NCBI GenBank assembly: GCA_016938795.1
Contig: JAFGTZ010000165.1
Location: forward strand, 1-8,080
Reading direction: 5' to 3'
Length of the DNA stretch: 8,080 bases
Source of the DNA: Chromatiaceae bacterium
GTDB taxonomy: Bacteria > Pseudomonadota > Gammaproteobacteria > Chromatiales > Chromatiaceae
The translations under genes and the position numbers were made by a program. This document shows, in pieces, positions 1 to 5,778 of this stretch (position 1 is the first letter of the stretch; each line of letters opens with the position of its first letter). The notes under the pieces are model-generated. The model saw nothing but the letters and a program-made list of their open reading frames with translations, made no database searches and was not told where the DNA came from.

Positions 1-1368
1 GCGAATATCCTCAAGCTTGGCCGCCGTGTCCTGCACCAGCAGGGTATTGGTGCGGGTATCGACCGTAACATTGCCGCGCTCGGGTGTGAGCAGCTGGTTG
101 TCGGCGGTTTTGAGGAGGGCCGCAATGTCGCCGGCCTTGGCGTAGTTGACCTGAATGAACTCGGTGCGCAGCGGGGCCAGCTCCTCGACCTGTTGCAGCG
201 ACTCCATTTCGAGCTTTTCCTGCGCCGCCAGCTCGGCGGTAGGGGCCACCAGAATGATGTTGCCATCCTGGCGCATGGAGAGCCCCTTGGTCTTGAGGAT
301 GATGTCGAGCGCCTGATCCCAGGGCACGTTCTTCAGGCGCAGCGTGATGCTGCCGCGCACCGTGTCGCTCGCCACCATGTTGATATCGGTGAAGTCGGCC
401 AGCACCTGAAGCACCGCGCGCACGTCGATATCCTGGAAGTTCAGCGACAGACGCTCGCCGTCATAGACGATCTTCTCGCGCGCCAGGCGCTCCTTCTCGG
501 CCGGGGTAAGCGGGCGAAAATCGAGCGTCAGCAGATCGTCCGTCTGATAGGCCATGTAGTCATAATCGCCCTGGGTCGCAACGGCGAGTTCAACGTTGCG
601 ACCCTTGGGGCGCGACTCGACCGTCAGCACCGGGGTGGCGAAATCCACCACGTCGAGCCGGCGGAAAAGACGCTGCGGCAGGGACGTCTCATGCAGTTCG
701 ACCAGCACACGCTGACCCTGTTCGACGATGGTGGCGCGCGTCTCGGCGCTCGGCAGTCGAATCAGCACCCGGCCCTCGCCACTGGCGCCGCGGCGAAAAT
801 CCACATCACGCACCGCTGGCGCGGCGCTGGCCACCGCCTGTCCGCCGCGCTGGGTGCTGAGGGCCCAGGCGGGGGCGCTGGCCTGGGTACGTGCGCCCGG
901 GGTTCCGGGGGTGGTTGAGGTGGCCGCAACGGGAGTCGGGGCGGGAGGCATACCGCCGATCTGATGGGTTTCGATATCAATGAGTACCCGGTTGCCCTGA
1001 CTCACGATTTCATAAGGAACCGCGTCGGTGAGATTCACCACCACGCGCGTGCGATCCTGCGCCTCGACCGCGACCAGGCTATGCACGGCGCCAACGCCGA
1101 TGGGAACTGACTTGGTGTCGAGCGCATTGCTCACACCCGGGAAATCGAGCGCGATTCGGGCGGGCGATTCGGTCGAGAAATTCTCGGGCAGCCCGGCGGG
1201 CTCCGACAGAAGCAACTGAATCTCGACCCGGTTGCCCGGCATGGCCGCAAACTGCACATCGCGCAGCTCGTTTGCCAGGCTGGCGGCGGCAGGCCCAAAC
1301 AGCAGGGCCATGGCGATCAGCCGCGCGAGTGACCTGGGGGCGGGGCGGTGTTGAGGCAGGATAGTCAT
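1..1368 (-). CDS. pilQ: Type IV pilus secretin PilQ, 3' end cut by window edge
   Basis: PilQ forms the outer-membrane secretin ring through which the type IV pilus is extruded and retracted. The frame is open from an ATG at 1368 to the left edge: 456 codons, no stop. Residues 1-32 look like a Sec signal peptide (Arg-rich start, hydrophobic LIAMALLFGP, probable cut after ASLA). About 35-133 and 186-285 resemble two AMIN domains, which in this family bind peptidoglycan; a Pro/Thr/Ala-rich linker at about 140-185 separates them. About 305-377 is a secretin/TonB short N-terminal (N0) domain (LSLNFQDIDVRAVLQ), and TEFIQVNYAKAGDIAALL from about 402 begins the next secretin N domain. The beta-barrel gate domain must lie beyond the window. 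The start is supported by a strong Shine-Dalgarno, GGAGGGA at 1375-1381, 18 bp after the pilP stop. Last gene visible of the pilMNOPQ operon. Confidence 0.95.
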   Translation of the reverse strand, partial: MTILPQHRPAPRSLARLIAMALLFGPAAASLANELRDVQFAAMPGNRVEIQLLLSEPAGLPENFSTESPARIALDFPGVSNALDTKSVPIGVGAVHSLVAVEAQDRTRVVVNLTDAVPYEIVSQGNRVLIDIETHQIGGMPPAPTPVAATSTTPGTPGARTQASAPAWALSTQRGGQAVASAAPAVRDVDFRRGASGEGRVLIRLPSAETRATIVEQGQRVLVELHETSLPQRLFRRLDVVDFATPVLTVESRPKGRNVELAVATQGDYDYMAYQTDDLLTLDFRPLTPAEKERLAREKIVYDGERLSLNFQDIDVRAVLQVLADFTDINMVASDTVRGSITLRLKNVPWDQALDIILKTKGLSMRQDGNIILVAPTAELAAQEKLEMESLQQVEELAPLRTEFIQVNYAKAGDIAALLKTADNQLLTPERGNVTVDTRTNTLLVQDTAAKLEDIR

Positions 1369-1386
1369 CTCAGGTCCCTCCACGGA

Positions 1387-1929
1387 TTATTCGGTCAATG
1401 CCAGGGTTGCCGTGCGATCACGCCATTTCCCCGAGGGGTCGAGCACCACCTCGGTCAGCTCGATGGCGGTATCGTCGATGCGCACAATCAGGCCATGGTT
1501 CAGTCCCATGTAGTTACCAACCTGTACGCGATGCAGCAGGCCATCCTGGGTTCGCACCAGCCCCCAGCGACTATCGTCCTGTTCCAGCGTGCCGACCATG
1601 CGCAAGGCATCGAGCGAGTAGGCCTCGAGCGGCTCCTTGGGGCGATTTGGATCGGGGGCGAGTTCGTCAACCTCTTCCTCGACCAGCTGCGAGGGTTCGG
1701 GCTCTGAGCGGACATCGGACACGAAGGGATCGCGCCGGTTGGCAGGCTCGAACACAAAGGTCTCGACAGGCTTGAGCTCGGGCAGCGGCTCGATGGGCTT
1801 GGGCGGACGCGCGAGAACCTGACGGATGTAGGCCTCAAGGTCGGAGTTGTCGCGCGTTCCGCAGCCGCCCATGGAGAGCGCCAGCGGGGCGAGGAAGAGT
1901 GCTGCAATCAAGCGCGGGCGCGGGATCAT
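1387..1929 (-). CDS. pilP: Type IV pilus inner-membrane lipoprotein PilP
   Basis: PilP is the periplasmic lipoprotein that links the PilN/PilO complex to the N-terminal domains of the secretin PilQ. The 180-residue length is usual for the family. Residues 1-22 are a lipoprotein signal peptide ending in a lipobox-like SMGGC, so Cys23 is the expected lipidated residue; Met at -3 is slightly off consensus. A Pro/Glu-rich flexible linker (about 40-105) contains the family's RDPF motif (66-69). The C-terminal beta domain (about 109-165: LRMVGTLEQ, WGLVRTQDGLLHRVQVGNYMG) is the part known in homologues to contact PilQ. The start ATG overlaps the pilO stop as ATGA (1926-1929), suggesting translational coupling, with a purine-rich AAGGGGG just upstream inside pilO. 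pilQ follows after 18 bp. Confidence 0.95.
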   Translation of the reverse strand: MIPRPRLIAALFLAPLALSMGGCGTRDNSDLEAYIRQVLARPPKPIEPLPELKPVETFVFEPANRRDPFVSDVRSEPEPSQLVEEEVDELAPDPNRPKEPLEAYSLDALRMVGTLEQDDSRWGLVRTQDGLLHRVQVGNYMGLNHGLIVRIDDTAIELTEVVLDPSGKWRDRTATLALTE

Positions 1930-2534
1930 TGCGCACCCCCTTCGTCGAGATAGCGATAGGTCTTGACAACTGCATCGAGCGCAAGCCGCGCATCGGCCTT
2001 GCCCTCGCCCTTGCCACCCGGCTCGGCGATCTTGATGTCATGCACGGTGACAATGCGCGGCAGGGCCGCAAGACCACTGACAAAGCGTCCGAAGTCGTGA
2101 TAGGAGCCGTTGACCCGCACGCGGATAGGCAGTTCGGCATAGAAATCTTTCTTGTTTTCGCCCTGCGGCTCAAAACGCTCGAACTCCAGCCCGTTGGCAA
2201 GCCCCGTCTGCGACACATCGACAAGCAGGGCCGCCACCTCGGTGCGATTGGGCAACTGGCGCAACATGGCGCCGAAGGATTCGCGCATCTCCTCGATCTG
2301 CTGCTTGTAGGCATCGAGGTTGGCCGCGCGCTCCTGCTTTTTCTCGAACTCGGCGCGCAGGCGTGGTTCCTCGACCTCCACCTGCTTGAGATCGAGCAGC
2401 TGCTGCTTGGTGTCGAGATAATAGGTTGCCCCCCAGATGAGTGCGCAACCGAGCAACACGGCAGCAATCTTGACCGGCAGCGGCCAGTCACCGATGTTGT
2501 TCAAGTCAAGCTGATTGAGTTCGTTCAGATCCAT
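1926..2534 (-). CDS. pilO: Type IV pilus alignment protein PilO
   Basis: PilO is a bitopic inner-membrane protein that pairs with PilN to form the periplasmic alignment ring of the pilus machine and recruits PilP. The 202-residue product has a short cytoplasmic tail with a DLNELNQLDLNNIGDWPLP stretch typical of PilO, one membrane segment at about 21-40 (VKIAAVLLGCALIWGATYYL), a charged coiled coil at about 41-92, and a C-terminal ferredoxin-like domain from about 97 to 197 (the LPNRTEV turn, then GLEFERFEPQ and ELPIRVRVNGSYHDFGRFVSGLA). The start is backed by a good Shine-Dalgarno, GAGGTGAG at 2538-2545. The 52-bp gap from pilN is the largest in the operon; I see no convincing hairpin or T-run in it. 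The 3' end overlaps pilP by ATGA. Confidence 0.95.
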   Translation of the reverse strand: MDLNELNQLDLNNIGDWPLPVKIAAVLLGCALIWGATYYLDTKQQLLDLKQVEVEEPRLRAEFEKKQERAANLDAYKQQIEEMRESFGAMLRQLPNRTEVAALLVDVSQTGLANGLEFERFEPQGENKKDFYAELPIRVRVNGSYHDFGRFVSGLAALPRIVTVHDIKIAEPGGKGEGKADARLALDAVVKTYRYLDEGGAQ

Positions 2535-2586
2535 GCGCTCACCTCAGGGTAGGATCGCCAGGCGCGGGTGGAGGGCTCGGCAGGCA

Positions 2587-3156
2587 TCATCCCGAGGCCT
2601 TCGCTTGCTCGGGCTTGGGCCTGACCTGATCGAAGGAAAGTCGGAAATGGCTCAGTCCGGTTGAGGTCTTTTCCTTGTTCTCGATCAGCATGAGGCGCGG
2701 GCGATCGACCCAGGCCGCTGCTTCGATATTGCGCATCAGGGCCGAGACGCGGGCGTTCGATTGGGCTCGGCCCTCGATGGTGATCGAGCGTCCGTTGTGA
2801 TCGACCCGGGTGAGATAGACGCCCGCCGGAATGGTCGCCACCAGCTCATCGAACAGATGCACCACCTCGGGGCGGCTTTCCTGAAGATTCTGGATGACAT
2901 TCATCCGGGTGATGAGATCGGCCTTCATCTTTTCGAGCGCCTCAATCTCCTTAATGGTGCGATTGAGCTGGGCAATCTCGTTCTTGAGCCGCTGGTTGCG
3001 CTGCTGCTGCGAGTCGATGCGCTGCGCGAAATGGGTGTGAACGGCAAAGGAGACGGCCAGGGCCGCCGCAAGCCCGATGCCGGCGCCGATGGCGAATTCG
3101 GTTTTGCGCTGCTGGCGCGCCGCCTCGCGCCAGGGCAGAAGATTGATACGCGCCAT
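2587..3156 (-). CDS. pilN: Type IV pilus assembly protein PilN
   Basis: PilN is the inner-membrane partner of PilO; its cytoplasmic N-terminal peptide inserts into a groove of PilM and ties the cytoplasmic actin-like protein to the periplasmic ring. I place the start at 3156, giving 189 residues that begin MARINLLPWRE: the INLLP motif (4-8) is the conserved PilM-binding peptide and normally lies within the first ten residues. An upstream in-frame ATG at 3192 would add 12 residues with no family resemblance and overlap pilM. One membrane segment spans about 21-41 (FAIGAGIGLAAALAVSFAVH). A coiled coil follows (about 45-92), then the ferredoxin-like periplasmic domain (about 96-178: VVHLFDELVATIPAGVYLTRV, ITIEGRAQSNARVSALMRNIE). 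The start lies one base after the pilM stop (TAG-C-ATG), with only a GGGGG run upstream, so coupling to pilM is likely. Confidence 0.94.
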   Translation of the reverse strand: MARINLLPWREAARQQRKTEFAIGAGIGLAAALAVSFAVHTHFAQRIDSQQQRNQRLKNEIAQLNRTIKEIEALEKMKADLITRMNVIQNLQESRPEVVHLFDELVATIPAGVYLTRVDHNGRSITIEGRAQSNARVSALMRNIEAAAWVDRPRLMLIENKEKTSTGLSHFRLSFDQVRPKPEQAKASG

Positions 3157-3157
3157 G

Positions 3158-4231
3158 CTAGTCAAACCCCCGTAGCGCCAGCCCAAGCGCAACCATCATG
3201 CCCGGCGCCTCGCGCATCAATTCCTGCGAGTTCAGCCCGGAGGCAATCGCCATGTGGGTGAAGGGATTGGCGACCAGCGTGGGGACGCGAATGCGCTCGG
3301 TCACCAGCTGATCGAGTTTGGGAAGACTCGCCGGCCCCCCGGCGAGCAGGATGAGATCGACCTTGCTGAAGCTCGATCCCGAGTAGAAAAACTGAAGTCC
3401 GCGACCAACCTGTTGCGCCAGCGCTTCCTTAAAGGGCGTAAGCACTGTTCCTTCGTAGCCATCAGCCACATCGCCGTCGCGAATGCGCTGCGTCGCCTGC
3501 TCGCGCGAGAAACCATAGCGCCGCTGCACCTCGTCCTTGAGCTGCTGGCCGCCAAAATTCTGTTCGCGGGTGTAGACGATGCGCCCCTCGTGCAGGACGT
3601 GCAGAGTCGTGCTGGTCGAGCCGATATCAACCACGGCGACCGTGTTGGCCTCCACGGACTCGGCCTCGCGGAGGATCTCGAGCAACAGATTGGTCGCGTT
3701 TTCCATGGCGTAGGCCTCGATATCGACCACGGCGGCGGTGAGTCCGGCAATCTCCAGCGCGCCGACCCGATCATCGACATTCTCGCGCCGCGAGGCGGCC
3801 AGCAGCACATCGACCATGCCCGGGTTGTTTTCAGAGGGGCCGAGCACGTTGAAATCAATGCTGACCTCCTCAAGCGGATAGGGCACGTATTGATCCGCCT
3901 CCAGCTCGATCTGAGCCTCCAGCTCGGAATCGCTCAGCCCCGAGGGCATGGCGATGGTCTTGGTAATGACCGCCGAGCCAGCCACGGCCACCGCCGCGCG
4001 GCGCGCCTTGCTCGCCGAGCGTTGCAGGGCGCGCCCGATAGCGAGGCCCACGGCCTCGCCATCGGCGATTTTTTTCTCGCTCATGGCGTTAAGCGGCAAG
4101 GGCTCGATGGCGAAATGCTCGACCCGATAGCCCGACTTACCCGCGCCGCGCGCGAGTTCAAGCTGCTTCACGGCGGTCGAGCCGATGTCGATCCCGATAA
4201 GCGGACTGTGCCCGCGCTTTAACCCGAACAT
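3158..4231 (-). CDS. pilM: Type IV pilus actin-like cytoplasmic protein PilM
   Basis: PilM is an FtsA-like member of the actin/HSP70 ATPase fold that sits on the cytoplasmic face and binds the PilN N-terminal peptide; it connects pilus motors and signalling to the PilNOPQ complex. The 357-residue length is typical. The phosphate-1 loop is visible at about 13-26 (GIDIGSTAVKQLEL), the phosphate-2 segment at about 198-211 (VAVVDIGSTSTTLHV) and the adenosine motif at about 293-303 (LILLAGGPASL). The segment EADQYVPYPLEEVSIDF (111-127) is characteristic of PilM. The ATG at 4231 is favoured because the first residues (MFGLKRG, then GIDIGS) match the usual PilM start; the Shine-Dalgarno is weak (GTGAG about 7 bases upstream). 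It is the first gene of pilMNOPQ, preceded by a 248-bp region with promoter-like and palindromic sequences. The divergent ponA gene that often flanks pilM is absent. Confidence 0.96.
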   Translation of the reverse strand: MFGLKRGHSPLIGIDIGSTAVKQLELARGAGKSGYRVEHFAIEPLPLNAMSEKKIADGEAVGLAIGRALQRSASKARRAAVAVAGSAVITKTIAMPSGLSDSELEAQIELEADQYVPYPLEEVSIDFNVLGPSENNPGMVDVLLAASRRENVDDRVGALEIAGLTAAVVDIEAYAMENATNLLLEILREAESVEANTVAVVDIGSTSTTLHVLHEGRIVYTREQNFGGQQLKDEVQRRYGFSREQATQRIRDGDVADGYEGTVLTPFKEALAQQVGRGLQFFYSGSSFSKVDLILLAGGPASLPKLDQLVTERIRVPTLVANPFTHMAIASGLNSQELMREAPGMMVALGLALRGFD

Positions 4232-4301
4232 GGTTGTCTCACTAAAGTCACGCTGATCAATCCTGTTGAGGGCGACCGAGCTGATGCGGTTTCCGCGCGA
4301 T

Positions 4302-4333
4302 GGAGTCCAAGAATATCAAGATTCTGGACATCC
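4302..4333 (-). promoter_or_regulatory. Hairpin in the inferred pilM leader
   Basis: On the minus strand, GGA-T-GTCC-AGAAT, a CTTGAT loop, then ATTCT-T-GGAC-TCC gives 12 Watson-Crick pairs with a six-base loop and two single-base bulges, on opposite strands. It lies between the likely -10 element (4375-4380) and the pilM start, so it would be in the untranslated leader if that promoter is used. No T-run follows, so it is not an intrinsic terminator. A smaller GCGG-AAA-CCGC hairpin follows at 4286-4296. Function unknown; mRNA stability, translation control or protein binding are possible. Confidence 0.5.
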
Positions 4334-4374
4334 GCACGGGATTCATCACGACCATGCGATACTTCACGCCCTGG

Positions 4375-4380
4375 ATTATA
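4375..4380 (-). promoter_or_regulatory. Candidate -10 element for pilMNOPQ
   Basis: A perfect TATAAT reads towards pilM, 143 bp before the start codon. No good -35 hexamer lies 16-18 bp upstream (CATGCG at 17 bp), and there is no extended -10 TG, so use by the housekeeping sigma factor would probably need an activator. An alternative pair, TTGACC at 4423-4428 and AAACAT at 4401-4406 with a 16-bp spacer, has the better -35 but a poor -10. I did not find a convincing sigma-54 or sigma-28 promoter. Confidence 0.4.
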
Positions 4381-4406
4381 ACCTTCATTCAGTCGCGCGC
4401 ATGTTT

Positions 4407-4432
4407 CTTTTTGGCAACATTTGGTCAAAAAG
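4407..4432. repeat. Inverted repeat CTTTTTG/CAAAAAG upstream of pilM
   Basis: Two perfect 7-bp arms (4407-4413 and 4426-4432) are separated by 12 bases. The AT-rich arms stand out in this GC-rich region. Reading towards pilM, the first arm supplies a T5 run shortly after a 5-bp hairpin (4447-4459), so it could contribute to a weak terminator after waaA. It could equally be a protein-binding operator, or chance. Confidence 0.3.
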
Positions 4433-4446
4433 GTACTAAGCAAAGC

Positions 4447-4459
4447 CGCTTCGCAAGCG
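4447..4459 (-). other. Small hairpin after waaA, possible weak terminator part
   Basis: CGCTT-GCG-AAGCG forms a 5-bp stem with a 3-base loop 21 bp after the waaA stop. The nearest T-run (CCTTTTTG) begins about 15 bases later, too far for a standard intrinsic terminator. It is recorded because the waaA-pilM junction must either terminate transcription or let it through, and this is one of few structures available. Confidence 0.2.
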
Positions 4460-4465
4460 ATTGTG

Positions 4466-4487
4466 AACTGTGATCTTTGTCACAGTT
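4466..4487. promoter_or_regulatory. CRP/Vfr-type palindromic operator
   Basis: AACTGTGA and TCACAGTT are perfect 8-bp inverted arms separated by 6 bases. The core is TGTGA-N6-TCACA (4469-4484), exactly the consensus half-sites and spacing of the cAMP receptor protein family (CRP, Vfr). It straddles the waaA stop codon. Its centre is about 245 bp upstream of the pilM ATG and about 96 bp from the nearer edge of the TATAAT. Relative to the alternative TTGACC/AAACAT promoter it would lie near -82.5, a position used by class I CRP promoters. The same sequence in waaA mRNA could be an RNA hairpin, but no T-run follows on the minus strand. Confidence 0.55.
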
Positions 4488-5778
4488 TTAGTGTGTCACG
4501 ACCCGAGGTCGAGGTCGAGTCCTCCAGCGCAGGGGCGATGAGGACCATGATCCGTTCCAGGGCGCCGCGATGCCGCTCAACCGTTTGACGCGCGCGCATG
4601 CCTGCCGCTTGACGGCTAGACGTGTCTTCCAGCCAGTGCCGCATGCTGTCGGCCAGTGTTCGGGGGCTGGACACTCGCACGGCCCCGCCCGCCTCGATGA
4701 GGGCGGCGCTAATGGCCGTGAAGTTGAAGGTGTGCGGCCCGAGCGCGAGCGGCACGGATGCGGCGGCGGCCTCGAGCGGATTTTGCCCGCCTCGGGGCGC
4801 CAGCGTGCCGCCGATGAAGGCCGCGTCGGAGGCAGCGATGAGCAGCGGCAGCTCGCCCATGGTATCGCCGAGATAGACCGCGATATCCGGTGTACAGGGC
4901 TCGTCAAGCCGGCGTCGGGCAAGCTTCAGCCCGGCATCCTTCACCAGACGGGCCACCGGATCGAAGCGTTCGGGATGACGCGGCACCAACACCAGCAACG
5001 CCTCGGGCAGGTGCGCCCGGATCAGCCGGTGCGCCTCCAGTATCCGCGCCTCCTCGCCCTCGCGGGTGCTGGCGGCAATCCAGACCGGGCGACCCTGGCC
5101 CCAGGCCCGACGCATCGCGGCGGCGCGCGCGGGCAGATCCGCTGGAGGCTCCACGTCGAATTTCAGGCTCCCAGTCACCTGCGCTCGCTCGGGATCGGCC
5201 CCGAGGGCGATGAAACGCTCGGCATCGGCCTCGCTTTGCGCGGCAATCCAGGCAAAACGCCGCAGGGTTTCGCGCGTGAAGCGCCCAAGGCGCGCATAAC
5301 CCCGGGCCGAACGCGCCGAGAGCCGCGCGTTCACCAAGCCAACCGGAATGTGGCGCTGCGCGCAGCAGGCGAGCAGATTCGGCCAGATCTCGGTTTCCAT
5401 CACCAGCACCAGACGCGGGCGGGCGGCATCGAGAAAACGCGCCATGAACGCGGGCAGATCGTAGGGACAATAACGCTGCGTCACACGCTCGCCGAAGCGC
5501 GCACGCACCCGCTCGGCCCCGGTTGGTGTGGTGGTGGTCACCAGCACCCGGCACGGCGGATCGCGCGCCAGCAGCCGCTCGATCAGGGGCACGGCGGCCT
5601 GCGCCTCGCCCACCGAGACGGCATGCACCCAGACATCGACCTCGGGCAGCGATGCGCGCGCCAGGCGCTCGCCAATACGCTCGCGATAGGCCGGTGCGCG
5701 CCGCGCCCGCCAGTACAGCCGCGCCAGCGCGAACGGCAAGGCGAGACGCAAGAGCAGGCTGTAGAGCGCGCGCCTCAT
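4480..5778 (-). CDS. waaA: 3-deoxy-D-manno-octulosonic acid (Kdo) transferase
   Basis: WaaA (KdtA, glycosyltransferase family 30) transfers Kdo from CMP-Kdo to the lipid A precursor at the cytoplasmic face of the inner membrane, starting LPS core assembly. The 432-residue length fits the family. Residues about 4-22 form the N-terminal membrane anchor. The acceptor-binding domain contains HAVSVGEAQAA (52-62), whose Glu58 corresponds to the proposed catalytic base; METEIWPNLL (127-136) and LVNARLSARSARGY (148-161) are further family signatures. The C-terminal donor-binding domain has GSLKFD (203-208), DTMGELPLLIAASDAAFIGG (305-324) and the GGQNPLEAAA loop (330-339). Nothing shows whether the enzyme adds one or two Kdo residues. 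The start ATG overlaps the stop of the upstream chemoreceptor gene (ATGA, 5775-5778), and I see no Shine-Dalgarno (AAAACCGTCC precedes the ATG), so translation probably depends on ribosomes finishing that gene. Confidence 0.96.
   Translation of the reverse strand: MRRALYSLLLRLALPFALARLYWRARRAPAYRERIGERLARASLPEVDVWVHAVSVGEAQAAVPLIERLLARDPPCRVLVTTTTPTGAERVRARFGERVTQRYCPYDLPAFMARFLDAARPRLVLVMETEIWPNLLACCAQRHIPVGLVNARLSARSARGYARLGRFTRETLRRFAWIAAQSEADAERFIALGADPERAQVTGSLKFDVEPPADLPARAAAMRRAWGQGRPVWIAASTREGEEARILEAHRLIRAHLPEALLVLVPRHPERFDPVARLVKDAGLKLARRRLDEPCTPDIAVYLGDTMGELPLLIAASDAAFIGGTLAPRGGQNPLEAAAASVPLALGPHTFNFTAISAALIEAGGAVRVSSPRTLADSMRHWLEDTSSRQAAGMRARQTVERHRGALERIMVLIAPALEDSTSTSGRDTLKL

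Noticed and set aside
193..918. Plus-strand open frame of 241 codons at the left end
   Set aside because: Antisense to pilQ, which reads continuously as a secretin from 1368 to 1.
3157..3192. Longer pilN reading from ATG at 3192
   Set aside because: It would put 12 unrelated residues before the MARINLLP start, although the PilM-binding INLLP motif is normally at the extreme N-terminus.
3254..4222. Plus-strand open frame of 322 codons
   Set aside because: Antisense shadow of pilM with no recognisable motif, for the same compositional reason.
4219..4443. Small minus-strand frame of 74 codons overlapping the pilM start
   Set aside because: It runs through the candidate -10 and the leader hairpin, overlaps pilM out of frame, has no clear ribosome binding site and resembles no protein I know.
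4466..4487. The palindrome as an intrinsic terminator of waaA
   Set aside because: The stem has 8 bp but only half GC pairs, and CACAATCG rather than a T-run follows on the minus strand. The TTTT after it on the plus strand has no gene upstream to terminate.
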